Shown: positions 12,101 to 23,667 of the stretch, piece after piece
How positions within the stretch are numbered: position 1 is the first letter of the stretch
Layout of the letters: every line of letters begins with the position of its first letter
NCBI GenBank assembly: GCA_963855995.1
Contig: OY979721.1
Location: 2,728,001 to 2,792,000 of the forward strand
Source of the DNA: Muricea muricata
Lineage: Eukaryota > Cnidaria > Anthozoa > Malacalcyonacea > Plexauridae
Reading direction: 5' to 3'
DNA length: 64,000 bases
Notes under the pieces: model-generated
What the model saw: the letters and a program-made list of their open reading frames with translations, nothing else
What the model was told of the DNA's origin: nothing
Databases searched by the model: none
Position numbers and translations under genes: made by a program

Positions 12101-15100
12101 CTGCAAGATTAATCTAAATGAGGAAATTGGCCAAGTTTACAAGAGAAAAACGAAGCAAATCTCATTTCGCTCATAACGGTCTACATGTTAAATTTCTCTA
12201 TTCGGATTGGTTAAAGACGTTCAGCTTTACACAAACACAGTGCATTGCAAAATTGTAGTTCAGCACAAAGGCTTGTGCAAAACTTGCTTTCTCGGCTTCG
12301 TCTCGGACATTACAAAACATACTATTTACCTTGGACTCAGCGGATAAGCACTAAATACCGCAAGTAAAAGTTAATGCCCTCAAACGAGAATAATAATTGA
12401 TATACTGTATTGATCTTAGGAACCGCCGGTTCCGAGGGCATTATTTGATTTATTTTTTGAGGAATTTTTCCAACAAGACTTCAGCGACTTTAAAGATTTT
12501 TCAAGTCAAGATTTTTCGATATTTCTTAAACAGTTTCATGTGATTATCTTTTCAAGGACTATGATCGAGTTGATCGCGATACATCAAAGAAAACGACTCA
12601 ACAATGAAAAATGTTACCTTATTGCCACGATATATTTTCCCGTATCTCATAATTACCAGATAGCCAGAACAGTTTGTGAATCCAGTCATATTGTAAAGAG
12701 CGTCGAAATCTTCTTTTCTGCCGTAATTGGCGTAGAGGAGTTTCCCGCTTGCTTCGCCTTCTTTGGCGTAGCCAAGGATGGGCGGGATCACCGCGGTGTC
12801 GTTTTCTCCTGGTTCTAGAATCTGGATGAATTGCGCAGAATTAATACACTGTCGCTTCTGTGTGAACTATCTAAAATTATTTAATAATCAGTGTTCATTC
12901 TGGCTTTTTATCTGTTGTCCTGTATTAGAGGACAGACGCACGATGGCTCAAGTCATTTCAGTGTCAAACCAATATCTGTTATTCAAAATTCTAGCAACAA
13001 ACAGCGTTCATTGCGCACTGTATATACGGTAGTATTCTACAATAAGCTGTCGTGGTTTGTGTCTGAACTGCCTGCATAAGATATCCCAAACGCGGTTGAT
13101 ATATTTTAGACAGCCTCGTTTAAAACTGGATGCCTGTCAGGGGATCTCCAGTAGCGTGCTGGACCAGTCCGCCCCTGACTTGAATTGAAAACACTCTCAA
13201 TACCTTTTCTTTTCCTCTGAACTCATGCAGGATTCCACCTACATCATTAAACGCCTTAACAACATTGGTTTCTCCCTCTTCCATATAAGACAGTAAGACA
13301 TTGTAACGAAACGTCTCGACCTTGTCAAATTCATGTTTCTTCCATTCTTTAGCAATCCTTTCTCCGTATTCCAGTTGGATCTCAGAACCAGCGACATGGG
13401 GTCTGTCTGTGTATTTTCTGCAAGAGCGGTAAGTAAGATCAGGGCCCATTTTTGCGTGCAGTATAGCACACTGTGTGCAGTATTGACAGAAAAGTGCGTA
13501 GAAATAAATGGCAAAATGTGCAGCATTGACATTTGAATTGCTTCGTCTTCAATCAACAAACGTTAATAGCTAAGCATATTATTATAATCATTTGAAGAAT
13601 GTAGACATTCATATTATGCACGTGCTATATGATTGCAGTATTACATTGTTATATGTTAACACCCAAGTAACACCCAAGGAAAATGTCTGAAAGGACAAGT
13701 TATTCGATTCTCTGCTAGGCAAGGCCCAGCGTCCTCCGCAGGCCCTCATGGGAAGGTCGCTTACCTTCCCATGGTTCACTGAGGGCCTGCGGAGGAGGCT
13801 GGGCAAGGCCCAGGAAGGATAATTTTATTACAAAGAAGAACAAGAAACGAAGAAACGATGTTGTAAATAGCAGTAAAAAGTATGAGAATTTCGAAAGCAA
13901 ATTTTTATGCATTCATTACTGTATTTCTTTGATAAATTGTCATTCTTTAACAATTGATGGAATCATCATTGATCGTTGTCGATTCAGCAAAGTTAAAAGT
14001 TTAAATGTTTCTTTAGGTCAAGTGTGCAGTTAGTATTGAAAATTATGGAAGAATAATTTAAACTCCTAGCCATACAATATAGTTTAACCCGTTACGGCCT
14101 GACGATTTGGTCATCGCCTATTCTAAGGAATATTACTGCATACTTGACCTGACGAAACATTATATATAGAGCTTTTAATTTTGCTGAATCAACAAGAATG
14201 AAATTGATAATGATTCAGTCAAAGTCACTCTAGTTGCGCCCGTGAGCATGTGTATTTTACGAGAATGCATTGTGGGCGTTTAGCAAAAACGACTGAAAAA
14301 AGATGCCAAGAAAAAAACAGGAGAACGTACTTTTTGAAACGATTTCCGAAGATTTTGAAGACGAAACATTTCAATTAGTACTGCACAATTTCACATTCAA
14401 TACTGGACACTTTTCTATCAATACTGCACAAAGTGTGCAATACTGCATGGTAAAATAGATCCTAGGCCTAGCTTATGCTCGTAGTCTTACAGGTATGCTT
14501 GTTTTTGTGCGGTATGTATGTCGATGCTTACACTTCACTGCATTTTATTTGCCCTGTCTTCTGTTTTAGTTTGTGACAGGGACGTAGCCAGGGGGGGAGC
14601 CGAGGGAGCCGCGGCTCCCCCCTTTCGTTAATAGAGAGGTTTAGCAAAGACGACGCAACGCCTTTGACAACGCCAAAGCGAGGTAAAAACGGTGTGGAAA
14701 TGCCGTGAGCAAATCTGGAGATGTGCAATCACGGCATTTTACGTCGCATTGACGTCACGTCTCTTTGCTAAACCTCCCTAGTATTTAACGCGATAGGCAC
14801 GTCAAGCCTATCATAATTATTAGTATCTGCAGGGCTCCCCCCTTTGAAAGTTCTGGCTACGTCCCTGGTTTGTGATTGTGCTGATCTTGCTAGTGAGTTT
14901 AGCCTCTGACAACAAATAGGGGTATGTATTCTATACTAATTTTCAGGGCCACTATTTTCCTCTAAAACAGATTGTAGAAAGTTGAAAAATTATCGGGGGA
15001 GGCTGTAAAGTCTCGGCTGTAATTTTCATTAATTTCTCACAGCTAGACATTAGTAATATGACCACTAATTTGCATTACATTTAAAATGCATGTTACAAAC

Positions 15101-16909
15101 ATTATGGAGTTAGACATGCCTTTTTTTTAATTTGAGAGAAGCTGTGTTGTTTTCTAAGCTTGTATTGTTCAGTAAGTGGTAAAACTCATGTTGAAGTTCA
15201 GCTTCTCGCGTTAAAGTCGCTTTTTATTTCCTGCAAATTCAATATCCCTAGCGCATGTCCTGTCCTTGCTCTTAATGCCTTTCTGTCGCAATTGAAAAAA
15301 TCACTTTCCAGTGTATAGACTCATTTCAGTTGACGTTTAAATGAGATCATGCATGAAATCTGGAAGACAACTTGACACAAACCGCTCAACAGAATGTGAA
15401 TTAATATCCTTCAGATTGTTTCATTATATGCAAAGTTTTGCTACGGGTCAAAAAGTGCAATGGGTCTATAGCACTATCTACTTTTCGGCCCCCGCTTTAT
15501 CCATGAACGTGTATACATTTAATAGAGAAGAACATACATCGTGTTTTTGTTTTTTGGTTAGTTTTAGGTGGCACTTCAGTGCTTGACCTTAACATGTTAT
15601 GTCTAGTTGAGCATCCGAGCGCATCGCTGAATGTATTATTGGTTTGTGTTGAGACACTACTATGTCTGTGAATACTGCTGAAATTACACTAAGGATTTAG
15701 GTATATTTTTATCCCATTTTGATCCTGGATTTGTCAAGAAAGGGCGATTTAATAGAGAGACGAGCAGAAATACAGAAACAAACCTATTTAACCTTATTAA
15801 CTCTGAAACCTCATGCAAGTAAATTAGTCGTAAACGTACCAGCATTAGTCCGAACGAGGAACCCTAAACAAGCAGTGTAGCCATTGAATATGGTATTGAA
15901 ACAGGTAAATTTACGAGGTGCTCTATTTCACAAGTTGAAATTATTGATTATATATATACACTGTTAAACATACAGAAATTCATACCAATGGCTTTGTTTG
16001 ATTGCGTCTTAATTGGCACCGTAAGAGATAATTCGAAGGTTAAAGACAGGGCCATGGCTAGAGCGTTAATTGGGGGGGGGGGGGGGGTATATTCATATAT
16101 TCATGTTATGCCCGACTAATTTCTTTTGAAATTAACCCTAATGACAACTGATTTCAAAAGAAATTAGTTGGTCATAACGCGAATATATGAATATACACCC
16201 ACCCCCCAATTAACGCTCTAGCCACGGCCCTGGTTAAAGACAAACAGTTACTGGGAAAATCCTATTTCATTTCGCATTCATCCAGAATTAAGCCATAGAC
16301 AATCAGGGGAATGGACTGAAACGTGAGTTAAAACGCTAATGACATCCGTAATACGATTTTCTTTGATACTGTAACTTGTGGTTATGATGATAACTTTATT
16401 CTACCATGCTAACATTGTCAGCTAAGGTAAAATGTGAAACATTTACAAGTAAACGAAAGAACAAAGGGGAGTCTATCATGCAGATATAGACGATATGATA
16501 AAAAATATCTATTTGTTTACCCATCAGTTACAACCTCTTTCATGTACAGACACATGCACCAGACCACCATACTAAGAATATGATATTTTGGTGTTCCTGG
16601 TAGCCGAGGAACTAATACAACTAGCTCTGTGCTGAATCCAGTACGTTTACCATAACTGCTGTACTGCTTTGTATAGTAGCTAGCTTATACAGCTATAGCT
16701 CACCTCAAATATTCGCGAATTCTTTCAGCGTCGAGCAATTCATAAAGCTTGTCGTGCGCTTCAAAACGCGATGTCTCAGAGGTTTGCGCGTCTTCGTCAT
16801 CACGATCGCTGCTTTTTCCAGGGGTCGTGAAATACCCGATCAAAAATCCACCAACAAACAACAACAGAGTGACTAAAACTACGGCAAAAATCAGCCTGGA
16901 CTGCGCCAT
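9107..16909 (-). CDS. Glutamate carboxypeptidase II (NAALADase/PSMA)-like peptidase, complete, 8 coding exons
   Basis: Coding exons on the minus strand, in order: 16909-16704, 13417-13204, 12821-12618, 12113-11831, 11089-10811, 10669-10499, 10089-9907, 9750-9107. All introns are GT-AG and the phases join without a break (2,0,0,1,1,1,1), giving 727 residues; human GCPII has 750. Layout: short cytosolic tail, one membrane segment (about residues 6-27), a protease-associated domain inserted in an M28 zinc-peptidase domain, and a C-terminal dimerisation domain (about 600-727). By alignment to human GCPII the zinc ligands are H364 (GSHRDGW), D374, E412, D440 and H536 (YHS), and the catalytic base is E411 (GAEEQG). 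Several Asn-X-Ser/Thr sites suit a glycosylated ectodomain. The expected reaction is removal of C-terminal acidic residues from small peptides outside the cell. The human arginine-patch positions are S450, A519 and H521, and K699 is S679, so specificity may differ. The start is ATG at 16909; no closer in-frame ATG fits before the membrane segment. Untranslated exons were not mapped. Confidence 0.93.
11172..11329. mobile_element. Diverged MITE in intron 4 of the peptidase gene
   Basis: Ends GGCGTAACTAC and GTTCTAGTTACGCC are inverted. The interior pairs along most of its length (TTATTCATATATTCACG with CGCGAATACATAAATAA; TTTCTTTTG with CAAAAGAAA). It is a decayed relative of the better preserved element at 16047-16232, sharing the ATATTCATATATTCA arm and the fold. 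No target duplication is left. Confidence 0.6.
11440..11520 (+). repeat. Penelope-like fragment in intron 4
   Basis: ACGACGATTTTAACTTTATTC followed by TTTCAAGCAGTGAAAGAATC matches the layout of the segment that follows the hammerhead-like core at 745-808 (GTCGAATTTTACT then GGTAGTGAAAGAACC). Only this flank is recognisable. Identity is inferred from the shared layout. Confidence 0.3.
12372..12443. repeat. Short inverted repeat in intron 3
   Basis: TAATGCCCTC (12372-12381) pairs with GAGGGCATTA (12434-12443), and a 15-bp palindrome GGAACCGCCGGTTCC sits at 12419-12433. Small and non-coding, probably a transposon tip. Confidence 0.45.
13723..13804. repeat. GC-rich 82-bp hairpin in intron 1 of the peptidase gene
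   Basis: GGCCCAGCGTCCTCCGCAGG and CCCTCATGGGAAGGT pair almost fully with ACCTTCCCATGGTTCACTGA and GGGCCTGCGGAGGAGGCTGG. The loop is about six bases. Such compact GC-rich hairpins in an AT-rich genome are usually internal or terminal parts of foldback transposons. It makes both strands look open, hence the spurious frames at 13609-13912. Confidence 0.75.
14577..14867. mobile_element. hAT-type MITE, family A, 291 bp, in peptidase intron 1
   Basis: Inverted ends CAGGGACGTAGCCA and TGGCTACGTCCCTG are flanked by a perfect 8-bp duplication GTTTGTGA (14569-14576 and 14868-14875). An 8-bp duplication with CAGGG...CCCTG ends is the hAT signature. The interior is a long imperfect palindrome containing TTAGCAAAGA/TCTTTGCTAAA arms. 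No transposase, so it depended on an autonomous element elsewhere. A second copy, inverted, lies at 35380-35690. The intact duplication argues for fairly recent insertion. Confidence 0.92.
16047..16232. mobile_element. hAT-type MITE, family B, 186 bp, in peptidase intron 1
   Basis: Ends CAGGGCCATGGCTAGAGCG and CGCTCTAGCCACGGCCCTG with a perfect 8-bp duplication GTTAAAGA (16039-16046 and 16233-16240). The element folds along nearly its whole length. A run of 16 G (about 16072-16087) sits just inside the left end, opposite a C-rich stretch at the right. A decayed relative is at 11172-11329. Confidence 0.92.
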
Positions 16910-17244
16910 CTTGCACAGCAGCAATGATATCGAACGTTGAACGAGGAACTATGTTATCTTGTAAATGTTAAATTCGACAAACATGAGAATTTTTGATGCG
17001 TCGTGTCACATTACATTTGGCTGTGTCAGCTACCTTGGCAACAACGGTGTACGGGGCACAATATCAGTTTATTTGTTCGTTCAACTTTGCCTTGTTGCAA
17101 TAATATAGAGTTGAATTTAAAACATTGAAAAAAACAAAAATCCTAATTTAATTCAAAGCCTGTCCCAGTATTACCCCTGTGCTGTTCCTGATGTCACATT
17201 AACAGACATATTATACGACATACACATGCAGATATTGTGCAGAC
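16910..17244. promoter_or_regulatory. 5' flank of the complete peptidase gene
   Basis: About 335 bases separate the start ATG from the edge of the foldback element at 17245. The proximal promoter or 5' UTR must lie here or beyond that element. No TATA box, initiator or other site could be singled out. Called only by position. Confidence 0.3.
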
Positions 17245-18770
17245 GGGTAAGGATAAAACGCGGATACGGATGCGGAACGTAGCGGATTGACGGAACGGAT
17301 ATGAGGTTAAAACGCGGAGCGGATATGAGGATAAAACGCGGATGGGTTGTTCTTTTGTGCGAATTAAGCTTAAATCTTTTTCGAAAACATGTTATGGTAC
17401 TTGATAAAACAGAATTCGCTGCCATGTTTCAGCTGATTTTAATGAGTTGGGGAATTATGTAGACCTGCTATCTCTATTTTTTTCAGTGTAAACACGCGTA
17501 AAATGCTGTGCGTTTAAGTATAGTAATTAGATTAGGAACAATTTGCCAAACATAAAGTGTTTATCTCACTTTCGGAAAAAAAGCAAAAACAAAACAAGAG
17601 CAAGAATTTGCTCAACATTGTAAAAAACTTGGTAGCCCTGTTTTTACAAATGTTACTGAACGCTTTCACCCCACTTCATGCATGTGTTGACATATGAGCA
17701 AGCATGAAACATGTTTGTGGGAATCATGCAACATCAGATATCTTGCTCCACTTTCTCTTACTAAACTTTGTATTTAACGTGTGACGAGCCGAGCTAACAC
17801 TACACACAACGTGGTCTAGTTCCAACTTACTTTAATTCCTTTTACATTATCTCTATCCCTGGGGTGTTGCTCTTCCTTTCATTAGTTGTGGAGGTATAAT
17901 TGATATCTCACGGATGCAGCTGCATCCGGTACAATTACAGTGAAACCCTCCTTATGGCCACCTCGATAACATGGTCATTTTTTTTTGTCCCGTTGAAACA
18001 CAATGCATTTTATTGACTGTATTGATAAAAGTCATCTAAAACTTGTAGGCTTCAGTTAAATGCGTAAAGCAAAAGACAAAATCAAGGTTTTGGGTAACCA
18101 AATCCTGATATTGTTTCGTTAGCATTACTTAAAACTTTTCACGTATCTAGTAATAGTAATTGGTATTGTGGTATGGTGTTGTTGTTGTGCTTTTGAAATA
18201 TTTTTAACATGGCTTTGAAACTTTATATTATCCTGTTAATAAGGCCACGTTATTTCAGCTCGTTGGTGACCGTAGTAAACGGGTTCCACTAAACTTTACC
18301 TATTCACTCGTTCGTTTTAGGCCATTATCATACGTCCGATACATACGATTATATATTTGTGTATTTTATACCAATAATTAAGTTTATTTATATATTCTCG
18401 ATATTTCCGTTAAGAATGCATTATTTTGATTTGTATCATCTTTGGAAACTACACATCTAATTTGTAAAGAAATGTTTTCGCTCATTAAAGACAGATAATC
18501 TAAATACAGATAGCAGGTCTACATAATCCCCCAACCCATTTAAATCAGATGAAACATGGCGGCGAATTCTGTTTTATCAAGTATCATAACATGTTTTCGA
18601 AAAAGATTTAAGCTTTAATTCGCGCAAAAAAAAACAACCCAAATCCGCTCCCCGTTTTATCCTTATATCTGCTCCGCGTTTTATCCTCATATCCGCTCCG
18701 CGTTTTATCCTCATATCCGTTCCGTCAATCCGCTCCGTTCCGCATCCGTATCCGCGTTTTATCCTAACCC
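17245..18770. mobile_element. Mutator-like foldback element, 1526 bp, 10-bp target duplication
   Basis: Ends GGGTAAGGATAAAACGCGG and CCGCGTTTTATCCTAACCC are flanked by a perfect 10-bp duplication TTGTGCAGAC (17235-17244 and 18771-18780). The inverted arms are long: left about 17245-17478, right about 18507-18770. Each contains a subrepeat of about 24 bp with the core GGATATGAGGATAAAACGCGG (the right arm has more copies, seen as CCTCATATCCGCTCC). About 1 kb of AT-rich interior has no transposase. Long subrepeat-bearing arms plus a 9-11 bp duplication are typical of non-autonomous Mutator-like/Foldback elements; that superfamily call is inference. Confidence 0.85.
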
Positions 18771-18780
18771 TTGTGCAGAC

Positions 18781-21700
18781 ACTGTCACACACACTACTGC
18801 ATGGCGTTATACTAACAAGACGCCTGCTGAGGCTTTAAAATCCGCCTTCCGAGAAGAATATAGGTGATACAAGTCAAACGGATTATATGAGGTTTTTTAT
18901 TTTTAACCAAAAAAGACTAGTCCTGAGCAGAAAAAAATTCAGCTTTCCTCATGTGAAACGTTAGGTTTCGGTGGGGGGGGGGGGCGAGGCGGGGCGGTGT
19001 CTGAATCATGATTCAGATTGATTCAGAGCAATTAAAATTCTCCAAACTCTTCACCAGTATTTGCTATATGATCTCGAGATGTTATCATAACTAATTACCT
19101 CTGCAAAACTTGCTCGGAACATGTCGATACAAAGTCGTGCGTTTCAGCGTCCTTCGCTTTCCGACGGTGCGCGAAGGTTTTCCAAATTTGTTATAAATTT
19201 TTACATGTGTAACTGTGAAAATGACTCGAAGATAACTTAGATTTTCTAACTTTGTTTTAAGGTAATATGCTTTATTTTCTATCAGTATTTGTAGTAAAGT
19301 ACTTAGATAGCTCGTAGAGATCCATTTTTTAGGGATCGGACTGGAATTAAGTACAATTTTCGAGTATTAAGTTTGTGCTTTCCACAAGCTTGGCTATGAT
19401 CTCTTCTCAAAATAAAGGCTTCGGTTTTTCGTTAAAATGAGTTTATAAGATTAACTACCGTGGAACCAGATACAGAGTGAGATCGCAAACAGATTTCAAA
19501 CCAATTGAGGGCTTGTTCGTTGGTGGGGGGGGGGGGGAGTTACCCCCTTTGAATTCGCTTGAAATGGTCAGCAGTGAAGTGTGGGAGTCAGATTGCAAAG
19601 TGCGCAGGGAAGACTATCCAAATTATCACTAATGCGCGAATGAAAAGAGTTTGCATGTACTCACGGAAAAAATTTATGAACTGTGTGGGGGCTAACCAAA
19701 GCAACCTCTCATATTTAGTCGGCAGTACATGTTGCAAAATTGTTAATTACTGTTATATTCTCCATTTTGCATTTTAAATATCTTTCGACAAATACTGTAC
19801 AGTTTTAATCTCTAAACATAACGCCCTCAACATTCAATTTTTTAGCCATGTTGCAAGTTACAAGAATACTTCATTGACTGACATCTTGCTGATCACCAAA
19901 CACTGGCAGTGGAAAGTATACAAAGAGGTCTCTATATTTTTTGTTTTGTTTAACTACAAAATGATTTGAACATTATAAGTCTGCTTGTGCTCAGTGATGG
20001 TGTTATTGCAAGGTTTTCAAATCTGCCAATTAGTTAGAAATTGCAGGTAACAAAAGAAACATGAAATTCTCAAAAGAAGTGTTGAGTTGAAACCTGCAAG
20101 ATTTTTATTTTTTACCATAATAATTTTGATGTATGTTACATTTATTTTGATTGTAGTACATTAATTGATCAACCTTTACCTTGGCACAGGTCACAACAAG
20201 CATATAATTTTCAAAGCATTTTAATTTCAATGAAGCCAAATAATGATAAACTGTTTGTTTTGAAAACTTGATACGTTTATTTGTTTTGCATTTTGGGTAT
20301 ACGTTTTGGTTTGCTTCTTCCTACAGCAGTTCTTGCAAAAAGTTCATGGTATAGTTGTCAAAACACTACTGTTATTCATTATTTAGTTTTGCAACATTGA
20401 GGAGATTGAGGCAGTTGTTGAAGAAATCAAAAGATCTTAAACATATAACACAAAATTTTGATTTTCTCCCTTTTATTCATGTTTCTTTCCTTGGCATTTA
20501 CTTTTATTAAAGAATGTGTTGCATTGAAATACCAAAATAATTATTATTCATGTATAAACACAGCTTGTACTGTGTTTGAACCTTTTAGTCAAAGCAGAGA
20601 TTAATATGGTTTTCTGATTTACTACCTCAATCTTCTCATGTTTAAAATAGGCTTTCAATGTTTGCTTAAAAGTTTGTAACATTCATTTGAAAATCACAAA
20701 GATTGTTAGCAAGATTTTGGTTCTTCTAAAACCAATTTGTCAAGAGGAGCAGCTTATACACAAGAGGAGAAAGTTATGTAGCATTTTAAACTTGCCTGTT
20801 GTTTTACCTTAGCTTTGAGTTGAAATAATCCTCTTTTCTCATATATTTTGCCCAATCTAACTCTATGAATGACATCACACGAAAGTGGAACTTATGTGTC
20901 AATGGGTCATACGTTGAGAACTCAAAATTCATGAATTCTAAACTTCCAATGCATTGGCCACTAAAAACTGAACTTACAATGTTTTCTTATAGTTAGTGAT
21001 TTTTTACAATCCTAAACACCTTATTAGCACCATGCTAAGACAAAAATTGAATTTTTTCTACCAAGAAAAACTTTGAAGAAAAAGTGGTTGGCCCTGGGGC
21101 AGCAACAGTGACAATTTGCCTGAGGCCACTTCTAACTCTCTCACGTTAAATTAGATAAAAATGATAATAAGTAATAAGCCAGTGTTCGGTAATCAAGATA
21201 CAATGGCACAGTTGCCTTTCTGGATGTCATGCAGACAAATTTTCAAGTCGTGGCCACCTCAAAAACTACACTAATAGTAGATAGTGCATTTTACATTTGT
21301 CCTCTTTTAGCCTATCACCATTAGAGTACCTGAAAACCACACAAACTCAGAGGTTATATACATGTACACAGTAGCAATGAACCTAACACTAAGGCTGAAA
21401 ATTCAACTGTTATTGTGCATTTTCTTCTTACGTGATTTTTTAGTCTTTGTGATTTTCAATAGTAATGTCTTCAACTTTAGAGCAAACAATTGTAATAATG
21501 GTTAAAAATCTAATAGTATAAACTAAGCCTCCCTGTCCCTGCATTGCAAAGTGGAACTGGTTTGAATGCAAATGAGCTGATGCACCAAAACTAAAAAGGG
21601 ATTTACATAGAACCACAACCAGACAAAATGATTATTTTTAATTAAACTACTAGTCTGAACACATCTCAAAACTTTGATAAATTGTTTGGTGAAAATATGT

Positions 21701-23551
21701 TGCATACATGCATTTCTGAAATTTATACTCAAAAATAATTTACAATCAATAAAGTGGATTGTTTAAAATTTTTGTTCTAGATAACAGGATTGCAGTTGAG
21801 TTTTTTCTTAGAATGTTGTGCAAAAATGTTTTGTGTGAAACTTTTAAGTTTGAATCAAACTTGTGGCATTTCAGCTATTTACTTCTTTAAACCACTCAGA
21901 CAATTCTCTTGACATTTCAGCCATATTTTAGGCATTATAGGAGAAAGTCCCACCGAATTGAAATGTTTTATTTTTTTAATATTTTTATTCAATGATTTTT
22001 TAATTGACCTAATGCACCACCAATCACAATATATCCTTTTGCTTATATATTTTTTTTCTTTTTCGGCTTGTTGTGGTTCATTATTGTTCTGCAAATATAA
22101 AGTAACTTTGTTTCATATCCGTGGTGTCAGCTCATTCATATTCAGTTAGTTCCATTTTGTGACAATAGTAGTAATAGCAATATAAGAAAACAGGTATACA
22201 TGGCTTTTGAACTCAGTCTTTTCGACAAATAAGTAAAGATAAGTTTATACTTCAAAGAGATCTGCTTTTTAACCTGACAAGACCATTACCAAAATTCAGT
22301 CTTCCCAAGCACTCAGTGTTGCTACTAAGTTTTTTGATGATTGTCATTTGTTTCAGTATGATACTGTAAAATGATAAAAGTTTGTAAAAATCCAGGAAAT
22401 TCAAAGGAAATTCTAACAATTGTGAAAATTGGTAGCTCAGGTGTGCTGTGCACTGCATGTATATTAAGTGAGTTAAATTTGCCTACCTTTAATTTTTTTT
22501 ACTGTTAAAAAATACTGAAGTTTCTTCAAAAGGAAAATCTAGCTGTCTGAGTCTCTGAGAAATCAGAATTTTTGAATTAAAATTGTAGAAGATATAGTTG
22601 CCACTGAAACAGTTCATTATGTTTAACGTGCTCAAAAACTTTTTTGAAAAAACAAGTAAATTAAAATTCTGTTAAAAAACTCAGAGAGTTTGGTTTAAGT
22701 TCATAAAATAAAACGAAGATATCAAAAAATATGAAAAAACGTTCGAAATTTTTTTAAAATTGTATGTTCAGAATATGAGTTGTAAAATTTGCATCGTTAC
22801 TTTTAATAAATTATGTCTTGTCAAGTTAAAAAAGCAACATGAGATATATGGCTTACTGTATAAGATGGAAATGATTTCTTTTTAAATTTTTTTTAAACTG
22901 TGTCAACAAAACAGTGAAGCTTCTTGTAAGATTTTTATTCACATTGAAAAATGTTAAGGGGAATTAGATAAGGATATTTATTTATTATCTATTTGTCATT
23001 AATTTCGATACTTGGGTAAAAATTGCGGTCAATTTTATGAAAAAGTACACGAAAACAAACAAATTACAAAATATAGACAAAAACAAACAAACTAGTATTT
23101 TTATTTCTATTCAAAACGAAAAATAAGTGTTTTTATTTAGTTTATATCTTTGAGCCATATATTTCTCAGTAATTATAAAACAACATGGTGTTACTTTTCA
23201 GAACTAATACTGCAAAATTAATCCAATCTCAGTTGTTTTTTAATTACTTATCTTAGAGTATAAACATTTATCTGAAAAGACCAAGTTCTCTTTAACATTG
23301 ATTTTTCACTTGTGTTTATTCACTTGTGCTGAGCGCAATCTCAATTGTTCTCTTAATGCCATGTTTCTGTTCTCTTCTATTGTTATTTGAATAAGTACAA
23401 TGTGTGATAGTTAATCTCTTATTATTGTTATTCAAATTGTAATGTTTACAAATTCTTTTCAATAAATTGTTTACAAAATTTACATGTGACCCCTTTTAAT
23501 TAAAAATTCAATTCCCATGGGAATTGAGAAATTGAATAAAAAAAATCCCCT
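18781..23551. other. Long AT-rich stretch, no supported gene
   Basis: About 4.8 kb without a convincing exon on either strand. G runs occur near 18970 and 19523. From about 19800 to 23480 the plus strand is T-rich with long low-complexity tracts and an AATAAA near 23461. It could be an untranslated region or long non-coding transcript on the plus strand, but no coding exon upstream supports this. Confidence 0.4.
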
Positions 23552-23667
23552 TACCCCAGCCAGCTCCCCAAGTGCTACTTCCACCTAAGTAGAAATACTT
23601 GTACTTATAGTACAAGTACTTCTACTTACTAACGGTGGAAGTAGCACGCGGAGAGCTGGCCGGGGTA
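23552..23667. repeat. 116-bp strong palindrome
   Basis: TACCCCAGCCAGCTCCCC, GTGCTACTTCCACC and AAGTAGAAATACTTGTACT pair with AGTACAAGTACTTCTACTT, GGTGGAAGTAGCAC and GGAGAGCTGGCCGGGGTA. The centre is near 23609 and almost no loop is left. The inner arms are themselves built from AAGTA/TACTT units. GC content rises sharply at the outer arms. Likely a foldback transposon core; host function unknown. Confidence 0.8.

Noticed and set aside
13609..13912. Overlapping minus-strand frames at the GC-rich hairpin
   Set aside because: Created by the palindrome, which lacks stops on either strand.
16910..16924. Earlier start of the peptidase at 16924
   Set aside because: The base triplet there is TTG; the first ATG is at 16909 and gives a normal type II N-terminus.
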